Source: Eucalyptus grandis (lineage: Eukaryota > Streptophyta > Magnoliopsida > Myrtales > Myrtaceae). Taken from it: 64,000 nucleotides of DNA. Position numbers and translations under genes: made by a program. The first letter of the stretch is position 1. Every line of letters starts with the position of its first letter. Positions 1 through 12,342 of this stretch are shown here, one piece after another. The stretch is from contig NC_052613.1 of assembly GCF_016545825.1 (NCBI RefSeq), positions 39,662,112 to 39,726,111 of the forward strand, written 5' to 3'. The notes below the pieces were generated by a model. The model searched no databases. It saw only the letters and a program-made list of their open reading frames with translations, and was not told where the DNA came from.

Positions 1-1151
1 ACCGGTCTGTGATATCATGGTAATGTGACATGTTTTAGACACTATGTAACCGAACTAATTAACTTTGTTTTACTGAAATTTCTCCTACTACGAGATATCC
101 TTTGTCGAAAGTTGTTCTTTGATTTTTTAACTAAGGGGAATGGGTTCTATGGCAACTCCAGCAAAAAAAAATATATATATATATATCCAAGTAAAGAAGG
201 ATATCAACTTGAATTCGAATGGGATTGTACAAACGACTAGACTTGGAAAATACAAACTTTATAACGATGCAACACCCAGGAAAAAGTACACGTCCGAAAT
301 TAATCGATGAAGTGAGTATGGAAAATAAAAGTATAGTGCACTTTACCAAAAAAATAAAAATAAAATAAAAGTATAGTGCAATAACGTAATAATAACTGAA
401 AAATATAAATTTATTTGATTTGTGTAGGGGCTTTTAATAGATAGGCCGGTATTTATAGGGGTGGTGCCATAATTGCTCTCAGGCTATTATTCTGCAGTTA
501 TGCCCGTGTTCTTCTATCTCAAAATTTTCGTGCCCATGTTCCTATGATGTCACCATCTTGTTTTCAAGCGGTTGTTCTTATAAAAACACATGCTATTCGA
601 TCCATGATCATAGTTGCTCCATTCTCCGATGGTTTCAAACTTACAACCATATCTCAATGCGTTCTTTCCAATATTTTGATAGCTCATTGATCTTTGTCAA
701 TCAGTATTTTTATCGATTATCCTTATACGTTTGCCATCGTATATCCACAACATATTTGTGACAATTATTTATATGCACTAGCATTGATATCAATTGGTCA
801 TGTGTCTAACAACACTTACTGCTTTATTTGAGTATCGACAACCCGGCCACTTTTTTTGGTGCAAATAAACTTACATGGACTTGCCATACAATAGTCGAAA
901 ACTCTAATAATTGAAGTACCACAAACGTGCATGTTCAGTTCGTTCTAAGCTACAAGTTAGCGACTTGGTAAGTTGTGGTTAAAACGATGTCATCTCTCGA
1001 GTGGATGGAAACTTGATCATTAACTCAGAAATAAATAAAGTTTATGTAAATTGCGTGGAAGAAACGTATGACCACAGTCCGACCAACATGCATTTTCAGT
1101 TGGTTCTCTATTATTGTGTCCAAAGCGGGAGATGTATAACAGGTCATTGGC
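1..1151. other. gene-free AT-rich stretch
   Basis: I see no gene here. Open frames are under 75 codons, show no domain, and overlap on both strands. There is a short (AT)n run near 172-186 and poly-A-rich sequence around 345-370. Nothing else is recognisable. Confidence 0.6.
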
Positions 1152-1301
1152 TCGGCAATAAATATAGTTGGTGTAAATTGTGACGAAGAAACGCAAGAGC
1201 TACAACCAGATATGATCATCACCTTATCGGCAATAAATATAGTTGGTGTAAATTGCGACGAAGAAACGCATGAGCTACAGCCAGATATGATCATCACCTT
1301 T
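1152..1301. repeat. 75-bp tandem duplication
   Basis: Two adjacent copies (1152-1226 and 1227-1301) start with the same word, tcggcaataaatatagttgg, and differ at a few bases. The period of 75 is a multiple of three, so a 25-residue repeat appears in a minus-strand open frame. That frame has no family resemblance, and I treat it as non-coding. Confidence 0.8.
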
Positions 1302-1517
1302 CGGTAATCACTTTCGTCTCGAAAACTACATCCTAACGATCCCTGACAATAATGAAGATTATGTCCGCAATGCTGCTACTCCTGTTGAATAGAATATTGT
1401 TTGTTTAGTCCATGATCGTGACCCATCGCAAGTCCGTGGAGGGAACTGAATTAGCGTTGCTGTTTATGGTTGACCATAGCCTAATAATGATCTCTACTGG
1501 TTTTAGGTTCCCTAGTC

Positions 1518-2027
1518 ACTTAGGCCCTGTTTGTTTAAATATGTTTCTATTCTCTAGAACACAAATTTTTATTCTTTTATTTCGAGGAGCGGAAAAAGAA
1601 TAGAAACGAATTTATTTACATTTTTATTCCCGTGTTCCCGGAAATAGATTTGGAACGAAACAAGAAATAGAAAAAAATTATTTCTTATTCCCAGAAACAA
1701 TTCTGAGAAATACTTTTTTCTTCTCTTTTTTCTTCTTCTTTTTTCTTTAGCTAGTCGCCAACCATGGCTGAGGCCGGCAACCGACCAAAAGGAAGAAAAA
1801 ATAAAATAATAAAATAATAAAATAATACAAAACAAAAAAATTATACAAGTATACCAAACGTGTTTATATTCTTTTTCTATTACAGGAATATAATTTTCGT
1901 GCAGTTACCAAACGCGTTCTTTTGTTCAAAAATTGTTCTCCATAACAGAAATAGTTTTTTCTATTTTTCTATTTATGTTTTTTGGAACAATTTTTGAACA
2001 TAAACATTATCAAACGCACCCATAGTG
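1518..2027. mobile_element. MITE-like element, related to the 52.4-57.5 kb element
   Basis: The left end reads ggccctgtttgtttaaat and the right end reads atcaaacgcaccca, an imperfect inverted pair of the GGNNNTGTTTGNTT type. The interior is a run of motifs such as 'attcccg', 'ggaacaatt' and 'ccaaacgcgttctttt'. The same motifs occur at both ends of the larger element at 52449-57528. There is no coding capacity. A TAG-like target duplication is possible but not clear. Most likely a non-autonomous DNA transposon; the superfamily is inferred from the shared subterminal sequence. Confidence 0.5.
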
Positions 2028-2491
2028 TGTTGCCGTGGATAATGAATTCTCAACATGAAAAGAGATCAAAGCGCGAAAGAAATAACTCTTGGGATCGCAT
2101 AGCAAATCAGTTTTACGAAATCACGCTCTAAAACCCAATGATGAAGAGCAAAAAATTGTTCGGATATTGATTAACGTGTTAGAATTAACTTGTTTCTAAG
2201 AAAGAGAACAAACGTTCCCTCGCTTTCATTCCAGCTGATTTCCGTTGACCATCACGAGGACATCAGTGGAGCTTTATCTTTCTTGGGAAGATAAAACAAC
2301 ATTATCCCCGCGAAGAACCACATTTCAATCTTGGTGATCTAGCTAAGGTCATTAAAAGTTTTATATGGCTGGTTAGTTCAACAAAAGAGAGTTGTTAATT
2401 TCTGACCGCATTTAATCATGAATTGCATTTAATGAGTACAAAAAGATTCAAATTGACTGCAATAACATATTATGATAGCTTGTATAATCAT

Positions 2492-2925
2492 CGGGAAAAT
2501 TACTCAAAAAAGTCATAAACCTATTATAATTATGCTGATTCAATTATAAATTAAATTTTTTGTCATTTAAATCCAAAACTTTTAGCAATGGTGTCGATTT
2601 AATCCATTCGACCAAATTTGGCCGGCTGGCACTAACGTGGACACTGGTAGATAATTTTATTTTTTATTTTTTGAATTTTTAATTTTTTTTAAATTTTCAA
2701 TTAATTTTTTTTTATCTTCTCTTCTCTCTCTCTCTCTCTCTCCTCCTTCTTTCAACGACTGGCCAAAGGGGAGGGTCGGTTGCTTGACTTTGGTGGCTGG
2801 CTAATGGTGAGCTTGCCTCACTGTAGTTGGTGAGTGCGAGCTCACCCTCACCGGATCTGGCGGGGCTCGCCCAACCACCCTTACTTGAATCCAGCGAGAG
2901 CAAGCCCTGCCATCGCCGGCCGAGC

Positions 2926-2992
<67 letters not shown>

Positions 2993-3572
2993 TGGGAGTC
3001 CAAAGAAGAGTCAAACCAAGGGCTTCTTTATTGTCATGAGCTCGAGGTTGTCCATGTTCGGCAATGCCATCCACAGATTCATCAACGGGTACTCCTCGCT
3101 CCTTCTTTGTCTTCTTTGTGTCTCACCAAACAATAGTGAGGCTCACCCTCGCCAGTGGCTGGCAAGCTCACTCTCACCCAGATCTAGCAAGGTCGAGCTC
3201 ACCCTCGCCTAGTGACAGTGAGGCGAGCTTGCCATTGGTCGGCTACCTAAATTTGATGATCAGCCCTCCCCTCTAGCCAATCGCCAAAAGAAGAAGGGAG
3301 GGGGAGGAAGGAGGAGAGAGAGGGGAGAGAAAGGAAAAGAAGAAGAAAAGACTAAAAAATAATTAAAAATTCAAAAAAATAAAAAAATAAAAATTATTAA
3401 AAAATATTTGTTTGCATCGCCAGCATCCATGCCAGTGGGCTAGCCAAATTTGGTCAGATGAACTAAATTGGTACAACTACAAAATGTTTATGACTCTATT
3501 GGCTAAAAACATAAGTTTATGACTGAATTAACATAATTATAATAGATTTATGACTTTTTTGATAATTTTCCG
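2492..3572. mobile_element. Mutator-like non-autonomous element (family M, copy 1)
   Basis: The termini are inverted copies: the left contains aaaaaagtcataaacctatt and the right, reverse-complemented, contains aaaaaagtcataaatctatt, with matching sequence continuing inward for about 80 bp. An ATAATCA word flanks both sides, consistent with an imperfect MULE-type target duplication. The interior is GC-richer, with repeated gctcaccctcgcc-type words and a (GA)n tract. Long open frames in it are repeat-driven and not genes. Confidence 0.65.
2929..2989. repeat. (GA)n microsatellite
   Basis: About 30 uninterrupted GA units lie in the interior of the Mutator-like element. A shorter (CT)n tract occurs at about 2722-2742 in the same element. 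Confidence 0.97.
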
Positions 3573-4094
3573 AATAATCATTGGTGGACACTAGAAGTTT
3601 ACTCTACATTTTTCGCTAAATGCAGCGAACAATGCATCTTGAATATAGTGATTAGTTACTCAAAAATTAAGACGCGAGATTAGTCAGCTACTTTCGAGAG
3701 CTGGGATTGTGTTCCGCCGGAAAGATATGCGCTGACTTGGGTCGCAGGATTAGGAAGCATTTCACATTTTTTGGTCAAAGTTTTGTAGCCTTAACTATTG
3801 ATAACCATTATGGTCATTATCTAATTAATATCTAGACAAGCGTTGGAGAATATTTTTAAACTAAGAATTAAGGCTAACGATTGTCTCCTTGTGAAGACAA
3901 GGAACTGTTTAGCAGCTTTGTCCATGTCGGGGTAGGTTTGGACCCTTTCATGTGCACCACGGGGGGAGATTTGTTTTAAAGAATAACCTAAGCTTAATCC
4001 TTCTTAGATTATTGATTATGCTTAGGCGACAAATTTAGAGCAAGTAGTCATTCTTAACCATTCTTCCACTAAGTTGTTAGGATAAATTGAGGAT

Positions 4095-4802
4095 ATTACC
4101 ATGAAAGTCCTATACCTATTGTGCTAATTTAGTATTCAATCTTTTAATTTCACCAATTTAGTCATAAAGTTTTTACGGTTTGCTAATGTAGTTCATTCAG
4201 CCACTTTTAACTGAAAATTGCTAACATAAATATTAGCCATCTTACCTGACACAACCAATGTTAACGTGGATTATTTTCTTATATATATATTTTATAATTT
4301 TTCAAAATTTCTTATTTTTTATCTTTGTTTTTCCCTTTTCTTTTCACCAAGGTAGATCACCGGCCGTCGGCCACAATCAATGGCTAGCCTTGCTTGGGTG
4401 AGAGCAAGCACCAGCAATGGCCCACCTCTCCAAATCTAGCAAGGCTAAACCTTTGAGAACCCAAACGAGGCTTTGGCCATTGCCTATGATCGGCATCCAT
4501 GATAAGCTAGTGGAAAAAAAAAGGAGAGAGAAAAAAAAGGAAGAGAAAGGCAAAACAATGAAAAGAAAGAAAAAAAGAAGAATTCAGAAAAAAAAAATTA
4601 AATTAAAAAATTATCCAAGTCAACACCGATTATATCACATAAGATGCCTTGTGTTTATGTTAGTGATTTTTGGTTCAAATTAGCCAAATCAACTATATTG
4701 CTAAATAGTCAAAATGATTAAGATTAAATTAGCTAAATTAAAAGGTTTAAAGATTGAATAGCTGTAAGTGTAATATATTTAAGACTTTCTAAGTATTTTT
4801 CT
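4095..4802. mobile_element. family M inverted-repeat element, copy 2
   Basis: The left arm reads as tagtattcaatcttttaatt followed by a caccaatttagtcataaag-type stretch. The right arm carries the reverse complement in degraded form (ggtttaaagattgaatagc). Between them is a GC-richer core containing 'ctagcaaggcta', a word also seen in copies 1 and 3. Boundaries are approximate and no target duplication was resolved. Confidence 0.5.
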
Positions 4803-4889
4803 TATGATAAATCTATGCTTACTTATATTGATATTCTCATTAATCTTGGTTTTAGCCAGGTATGGCTAAACTAGAGTATACATTATTTT

Positions 4890-5137
4890 TAGGCTTCATT
4901 TATATCGAGGAAAATGAATGTTATGGAGAACAATTTTTCCTAAAAATAATTACTCACATCACTTAAAATAATTAATGAAATATATTTTTATTGTAGACAA
5001 CAGTGTATGTCTAAACATTTTCATGGACAATTAACACAATTTTCGTCATTCATTTCTATAAGTGATACAAGTGATTATTTTTAGAAAAATATTTTTCAAA
5101 TTATTCATTTTTCATGAAATAGACACTACCTTTAAAG
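4890..5137. mobile_element. short MITE (family G, copy 1)
   Basis: The core has ggaaaatgaatg near the left and atttttcatgaaatagacac near the right, and is AT-rich. Related blocks occur at 6770-6935 (ggaaaatgaatgatttgaaa) and 7805-7940 (atgtctaaac...aaaatattttctaaataatt). The words are characteristic of short plant DNA-transposon derivatives. No target duplication was resolved. Confidence 0.45.
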
Positions 5138-6420
5138 TTGTATGTTTCTTCTTGGAGAGTGTTGATTGTAACTTGAATTCTTGACTGACAAGTTGTGCCC
5201 CTATTAACTAAGACTTCGAATTAAGGAATTTTTTATGTCCTCTGAAATTTGTGCACTATGGTTGATGAATTCAATTGATTCGTGTCGAAAATACGGAGCT
5301 TTTCTACTCTAGTATATTTCAAGAAACATTCTGACCAAAAAAAAAAAAAGAATTTCAAAAATATCGTCAAGTATAAAAGAATTAGTAAGAAAGGCAAATA
5401 AAAATTAATAAAAGGGAAGACAAAATGATAATTTTTTTACTACAAAAAAATTTGAAATTCTAAAAGACTGACGGTGGTTACTAATATAAAGTTACAGGGA
5501 AATCTAGTGGTCGATAAGTTTTACCAATGGTTCTTTCTTTTATATTTACCAATTCTTTTAGAAATTTACCAATTCTTCAAAATATTTACCTGCATTGAAA
5601 AAGAAAATATCAAAATGGAATAGTAGCGTTGTCCACGGTGGATAATATGTCGGTGAGAAAAGGCTGCAAGTTGCAATTTATACTATTGGGGGCTTCTCTT
5701 TCCTCGATTCTGTAGATCGTCATAGGGACACTTGGTCCTTTTTTTTTTTTAATCCTTCGGTCAGAAAAAGCTGCATATAATTCGCTTGAACGACTGGTCA
5801 ATTTTGACTCCTTACTCAAGAAGTAAATTGACACTAGTCTTTGTTACATTGTCTACTCCTCATTGAAACCATATAAATTACATCACACTTGAGGAAGTAA
5901 TTGTGAGAGGGACATTAGAGGCCTTACAATATGCGGAGCAGCATGTGCGATGGAGATTCCCGCCTCTATAAAACACCATAAATTCCTTTCTTTGCCATTT
6001 TAAAATCACGTAAAAACTGATTTAGCACCCAAAAAAAAAAAAAAAAAAAAAGCACGTCTATATATATATTGTCAAAAAAAAAGAAAATCTCATGTTGAGT
6101 TAATCCATTCGAGTTTTAGCATTCTCCTTACTTAACCCATGTTTTGGTGGAGCATTTTAAGAGCTCGGGACTTTTTTATCTACTTAGGTTAGTGTCTTGG
6201 TCTTACTTACCACGGCATGTTTTTGTCGAGTTAAATTGTCTGCATGTGACCTTTATGGCCAGTGCTGGCATCTTCAGTTGGACTTTGTAAAAGGAGATTT
6301 GAATGCTTTTGTTCATGCAGAGGCAATGAGAATCCCAAGACTGCGACCGCAACTTTGCAGGAGAAAGCGATTCTGTGAAAGTTGGATCCACGACTTCTTT
6401 AGACCCCCCACCTTTAGTTT
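5138..6420. other. gene-free stretch
   Basis: No coding region with a recognisable domain. A poly-A run lies at about 6031-6050 and another at 5338-5350. Two overlapping open frames at about 6200-6470, one on each strand, have no family resemblance. Confidence 0.55.
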
Positions 6421-6422
6421 TC

Positions 6423-6515
6423 CTCATATAAATAAGCTTCCTTCAACGCTAAGTACCTCCTTTTTCTTGTGAAGTAGAATCCAAACTTTCTTCATGGCAT
6501 CATCATCGTTCGATT
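6423..6515 (+). promoter_or_regulatory. TATA promoter followed by a dead-end start codon
   Basis: A good TATA box (catataaataag, about 6424-6435) is followed about 60 bp later by atggcatcatcatcg at 6494. This start codon is in a favourable context but reads only Met-Ala-Ser-Ser-Ser-Phe-Asp before a stop. It looks like the promoter and first codons of a lost gene. A first exon with an unseen splice cannot be excluded. Confidence 0.3.
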
Positions 6516-6519
6516 AAAT

Positions 6520-8690
6520 CTAGGGCTATCTAATCCATGCCTGCCTGTCTGCCTTAGCCCTCTTGATCTTCTCCCAATAATATCTGTTCTCGAGGGGTAT
6601 CATTGATCTCCAATCACAAACGGGAATTTGCTTAAATCAAGGGGGACAAACCGAGTGCGTCTGCATGTTCCTAGCTATATTAAACTGCACCAACACGCAT
6701 ATTATAGTTAAAAGCAGACCACTAAAGGACTAATTTCGATTGATTAATTACATGCCATGAGAGATTAGCGTTCCATTTATTTAGTGGAAAATGAATGATT
6801 TGAAAAATATTTTCTAGAAAATGATCTCTTGTGTTGCTCAACATAACTAGCCAATAAAAAATATTTTCACATCTATTTTGTTGGAATTGCTCTCACCATG
6901 AAATATTTTTCATTGAAAATCGTTCTTCGGTTTTATTAAAGTAGACAAGGGTTTTGCACCAATTTCGGATGGAGGATATCTCATGCAATAAGAATCAAAC
7001 TTCTTTAATCCAAAGAGTGCTATACAATCTTAGACCAAGTTGGAATTTAATCAACGACAAGATCTAAAAATTACAATATCAGTCTTCAACTATGTTGGAA
7101 TTTAATCAATGACACAAGTTGAAGATAGTAAGATATAATGCCAAAATGTAATCAACGACGATGTATTAAGATAAAGAAACATGTCGGAATCTAATTGAAG
7201 ACGAGAATCTGAAAGCTATGACTAAATTAAAGTGTAGTACAAGGAAAAGTAAAGATAAAAGATAATATTTGAGTGATTTGTCAATCTTGTCGGGTGATTG
7301 TGAAGATGTGATAATCACTCAGCAGTTGCATCTTCTCCAGTATCCGCTATTGGCTTTGCCCATATTCCTTTATTCTTGTAAACCCATTTCGCTCATGCTT
7401 TGCATATTCGTCCTCATCGTGTTTCAAGAATTGCGCAATTATTGATGACCATTCCATAGCTAGGTCTTCGAATAGCAACTGTTCTTTCTACGACATGCGT
7501 CTTCGATGCCAACTCTCTTGGCGCTTGGAGTAATATCTAAAGCGTCTCTAATCAGAAATTGCCATTAGTGTTCATACAAGTGGCTACCAATCGTTTGTCA
7601 TTGCATTTCAAAAACTGGACATATGGCATTTCTTTAATTTATTGTCGATCACCGTGCATTTGCTTTGATGGTCCAATATATATAAGATGGCATCCATATG
7701 TTATGCATGTGATTGTAACTTATTTCTACCCAAATGTTGTATATTTCTTACCCTTGTTCCAAACACGTATCAACCAGATCAATCATGGGTGTATATAGCA
7801 TCGACATCAATTTATGTCTAAACAACTCCATGGGCAACAAAGTATTCTTTGTACATTAATTATAAGCGATGTAAGTGATCAATTTTAAGAAAATATTTTC
7901 TAAATAATTTATTTTTCGCAAAACAAACTGACCTTAGACATAATTATTTTGCCCCCCACAAAAGTTGTACAATGGCCAATCTGTAGATGAAGCATGGCCA
8001 GCCTTTGTATCAAGCACACTAAGAATGGCTTGTCGAGGTCGTATAAGTTAATCCAATTCTTAAACCACAATCAATTTAGTCTGACGCATTGGCAAACATT
8101 ATTCTAAGAATATAAAAAGTTGTCAATCAAGCACGGTTTAGACGATGTGTGCGGTTGTGTCTGAGGATTGTGAATAATTCCGGATGAAGACATATAAGTA
8201 TGGTGTGCAGGCACCATGGGAAATTGGCACATAAGTTAATAAATCTCCCATCCAAATTATCTACATAAGTCAATGGTCTCCGTCGGCTAGCTCTCCATAT
8301 CTTATTCAGAATCCTCCATCAGCATGATGCATCACAAGACCCCAATCACACCAGTCAGGTCCTCTAGCTTTGGTCTCTCCTATTGATTCCAAGGACAAAT
8401 ATTTTTAGGGAATCCCAATCAGTAAATAAACCTAATTTGCTTAAAATTCAAAGTGGGTTTTGTTAGTTTGATGCATCATAGCACTTGTCAAATCCCATTT
8501 TGCTTTATTTTGGAGATGTAATGATATGTTCACTTATCACATTTCACTCCTTTATGAAATCTTATAATTTTGCATTTACATTCAAAATCTATTAGAGAAT
8601 ACCACCTTTTTTTTTTGTTTTTTTGTGATATTGTGGTCATAAAACGTAGCAAGAGTTAATAATACTAGCAATTGTACTAAAGCTGCAGTT
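6520..8690. other. gene-free stretch with MITE fragments
   Basis: I recognise no gene. Two degraded family G MITE copies lie at about 6770-6935 and 7805-7940. The sequence between about 7010 and 7200 repeats the phrase 'ttggaatttaatcaa(c/t)gac' three to four times with drift, which suggests an old tandem expansion. Confidence 0.5.
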
Positions 8691-9150
8691 ATCGATTCTT
8701 TCGAGAGGCCACGATGATCGCGGACGAAGGTATTTCCGATTAAAGAAAAAAGGGTTTCTGAGGCCCGGGGATTCAGGCAATCCCGTTAGCTTTTCGGGTC
8801 GTTTATTTTGTTGGATCTCTGCGGAGTCCTCGTCATCAGTTGCCTGATAAAAACGGCGTTCATCCACGCGCGCGGGATCGGCGCTTGTCTTTGTCGGCCA
8901 GCTCGTCCCGCCCGAGCCATCATCACATCGCCTGGACGGGGGCCCCGCCGCGAGCGCGTGGAGCGCACTCTCCGGGGCCGGAGGCGGTCGATTGCCGGCG
9001 AATTGGAAGGATTCGCGTGGGGCCCGGCCCGGCCCGAACCATCCCGGCTTTTGTCCGGACGTGGAGATCAACGTGGGGGGCGTCCCCGTGTCCGTCCAAA
9101 AGCCACTCGCGGTCCACTTGCGTGGACGCGGGGCCCTTAGAAGCTTGCAA
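8690..9150. other. GC- and CpG-rich island
   Basis: This roughly 460-bp block is far richer in G+C and CpG than its surroundings, for example cgcgcgggatcggcgc near 8866 and gggcccggcccggcccg near 9020. Open frames run in several overlapping phases on both strands, as expected from GC composition alone, and none resembles a known protein. It could be an unmethylated promoter or first-exon island, a relic of a GC-rich gene, or foreign sequence. Confidence 0.5.
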
Positions 9151-9234
9151 ACACGTTTCATTTCTGTTTTTGTATTTATTACCTTCTATATTTTTAATAT
9201 TTTTCCTCCTCTTCTTCTTCTCATATAATTTATA

Positions 9235-9743
9235 GGATTAATATTCTGAAAAATCCTAAACTGATACACCTATAACAAATTTATTCTAAACTAATTTTTC
9301 GACCACCAAAACTCCAAACTATATAACTTTGACAAATTTACCTTAAATTTGTATATTTGTGATAAATTTATTTTCTGTTAATTTCAATTAAACTTTACTG
9401 TTAAATTACTAAGTTAAACAACACGTGACAACAAACTAAATACTAGTTTGGGATTTTATTATATGTTTGTCATAGTTGTACTATTTTTATGATTTTTTGT
9501 GTTATTAATCTAATTTAACAAATGTTATATTTGTTACAAATATATTAGTTTATAGTTTGTGGTAGTCAAACAAATTAGTTTATGATAAATTTATTACATA
9601 TAACCGGTTTGGGAGCTTTTTGTGATTACTTGGGATTAATTTACCATAAGTGTACAAGTTTGAGATTTTTAGTGATCAAAAAATTATTTTGGAGTAAATT
9701 TATTACAAGCATATCGATTTGAGATTTTTCGGGATATTAATCC
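9235..9743. mobile_element. Mutator-type MITE with perfect 9-bp target duplication
   Basis: A 509-bp element with long terminal inverted repeats: ggattaatattctgaaaaat at the left and the inverse ending cgggatattaatcc at the right. It is flanked exactly by TAATTTATA on both sides (9226-9234 and 9744-9752). A 9-bp duplication with long inverted repeats is the hallmark of Mutator-like elements. There is no coding capacity. Related sequence occurs at 47459-47800 and about 61625-61730. Confidence 0.85.
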
Positions 9744-9752
9744 TAATTTATA

Positions 9753-11500
9753 AAAATAAAGGATTCGAAAAATGAAACTCGATAAACTTGACTTTAAAAT
9801 TACCAAAGTAATTTTGCTGGTCGATAAAATGCTTCGTTAGGGTTGCAGAGTGAAATCTATTAAGTTCCTCTGATCCCATCATTGCACCCACCACGACCAA
9901 ACCTCTTTTTGTCACAAAAATGGCGCACTAATAAAGATCCTAATCAATACCCTTTTTCTTCTATCTTTATTCGACTCCGAGACCAATCTCTTTGTAAGCC
10001 TTATATATATAAAGCATGTAAGAATGAAAATCGCTTTTCAATTATCCATCAAAGTGGACGAATCGGTGGAACGGGCCTTGCTTTTGCGTAGGTGAATTAT
10101 GGGTTGTTGAACTTAGGGTTTTTTTTCTTTTTTTCCTTTGGCTTTGTGCGTACATGGTGTCATAGCTGTGACCCACTAAAAATATCGACGTGGTGCTTTC
10201 TGGCCGTCCTCAATTTCATCTCCGTCCACTATTTAGAACCCCCCATCATTCTCTTTTGGCTTTTCTCTTCCTTAGCTTTTTCACTTTAAGGTGGGAGAGT
10301 TGAAAAGCGGGCAATAATTGCGATTATGAAACCTTTTGGTGCCCCCTCTAGCGATCACTCCCTATTGCTCTTTGATGGTGGGACGTACCATGAATTCTTC
10401 AATTTTTCAACTCGGCCGATTCAAGCGTTCACACCATCTAGATGCATCCAGAATTCTTCGTCTAGTTAAATGGAAAAAGTAAATGGCGCCTTGGATAAAG
10501 ACAGGGCGAAAGCTAACCCTAAATAGTTATCGTCACCAACCTAGGAGTGAGCATCTTTCAACGTTTTTGTAAAGTGGGGAGGGTTTGTCGTGACATCACT
10601 TGAGAACAGTGATCCTTTTTCGAACTATATAATTTTGGTAAATACTATACGGTCGGTAAGAATTATGACTAGAGTAAATTATGTGATTGATTCTCCTTTC
10701 ACTCGATAAGGAGCGTGCAGAGATTTATCTTTTCAACGTCATGTCATGGATCTAATAAAAATGTTCTAAGCAAGGGTAGTTATGCATATACATATTCAAA
10801 GGATAATGATTATATCACACGTAATAACACGGCAAATATTAACTAATCCTTATAGAAATTTCTACGATAGAGTACTTTATGCTCTCGCACATAAAGTATG
10901 AAGATTCGATGAATATATGAAAGATCGACTTTCAACAACATATGAACACATCGACAAAAAAAGAAAAAAAGGGATTTGATTTTTTGTCTCTGTCATGTTA
11001 CATCAAACACACGTCGAGATTTCAACGACGTATGAACATATCGACAAAGATTTTTACCTATAAAAAAAAAACATATCGAGAAAGAAAGAAAAATGAGGAT
11101 TTGGATTTTCGTCTCTGTCACATTACATCAACACACGTTGATAACGGGAATCGTATTTTCGCGGACGAATTTGAGGCCTTGAATTTCCGCATGCTTGCTG
11201 TTACGTCAAGCCAAGGTTAAACCGGAGCCGTTGACCCACACGCGCCCGCCAGTTGCGAAGGCGCGTGGTTCTGTTATTTCTGTTAGTTTTTCTTTAACCT
11301 CACACCCACCTCTCGTTTTTTTTTTTACTTCTCCCCCTCTTCTTGCTGTTTCCTCTGCAAATCATTTTTTTTTTCCCTCGTTTTCATTTCCTGATTTTCC
11401 TTTTTTTCCCATTTGGCCCGTGAATTCATTCCTGTCGGAATCGTGGTCATCATCACTCGGCACATTTAAACAGAGGCCTCGCCTTTTTTTTCATTGGCTC
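9753..11500. other. gene-free stretch with an internal 120-bp repeat
   Basis: No gene seen. Two diverged copies of a stretch containing 'tgaacacatcgacaaa', 'gatttgga/tttttgtctctgtca' and 'acatcaa(a)cacacgt' lie at about 10940-11035 and 11033-11150. At about 11223-11265 a TTGAC W-box core and two ACGCG/CGCGT motifs cluster ahead of the ankyrin gene. Their regulatory role is inference. Confidence 0.45.
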
Positions 11501-11512
11501 CTGGAGATGCAA

Positions 11513-11521
11513 TTCATATAA
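11513..11521 (+). promoter_or_regulatory. candidate TATA box of the ankyrin gene
   Basis: The sequence catataaag, followed by a CA-rich stretch, is a plausible TATA box with initiation near 11545. It lies about 820 bp before the ATG, so a long leader or a leader intron would be required. A consensus donor, cccag|gtataa, occurs at 11781. This is inference. Confidence 0.35.
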
Positions 11522-12342
11522 AGCCCCAAGCGATCCACAACAAAAGACGTTGGGAGCATGTGTTGCACATTCGTTGTTTATTCCCTATTCCGTCTTTTGA
11601 ATCCGCAGGAAAGGACGCTCGAAAAGGTTTTCTTTCTGGCGGTGTGGTTCTTCCTTCTCCCCAGAAATTCCTCTTGCGAAGGGGGTGTGTCTTGATGATC
11701 CTCCCCTGGGCCGCCTGGGTTTCTCTCGGCGTCAGCTGCAAGGGGAAACGAGAAGCTGGGAGCTCGCTTGTGTCTGACCCAGGTATAAAAAGGAAGACCC
11801 TTTTTTTCTTTTTCATGGTTCTTTTTTCTGAATTCATGTTCTTGATCAAGAATGAAGAGAACTGCAGGTTTTTTCAGCTCTTCCGGTTTCTGGGTTCTTC
11901 TTTGTCTCTCCCCTTTCTTTTTCTTTTTTTTTTCTTTTTTTTTAATGAGCATTAGGATAAGCGTGAATGGTTCTTTTCATGCGAGTTTGGTCGTGTTCGA
12001 TGGAGAAAAATGGATCAATGAGAGCTTTGGTTATGATGTTGTGGGGGCCAATCTAATCTGGGGGTGTTTATGGATGAACAGGATGTTGATGAGGATGCGA
12101 GATATGCCGGAACCAAGATGTTGTGAGATCAAGAAGTGAGAGAAAAAGGGAAGGTTTCTTGTGTCGTCACGGTGCTCCTTAGAAGTTCTCATTACCCATT
12201 CTGAGCTCGGGCAGCTGGATGCGGGTTACCCTGCTTCGCGGGTTGAAAGCGCGATTGTCGTCGTGTTTGATGGAAGGAGAGGGAAATCCATATTGCTGAG
12301 CGAACCGACTGAGGACAGGGATTTTTGCGCAATTAAATAGGC

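Noticed and set aside
2712..3074. 120-codon minus-strand open frame
   Set aside because: It runs through a (GA)n microsatellite and the repetitive core of a Mutator-like element, with no protein family resemblance.
8637..9161. 174-codon minus-strand open frame in the GC-rich island
   Set aside because: Several overlapping frames on both strands are open here because AT-rich stops are rare in GC-rich DNA. There is no domain, no codon-position pattern and no splice support.
11494..11955. Open frames of 95-153 codons upstream of the ankyrin gene
   Set aside because: Low-complexity Phe/Lys stretches from poly-T/poly-A tracts in a leader or intron region. They overlap on both strands and show no domain.
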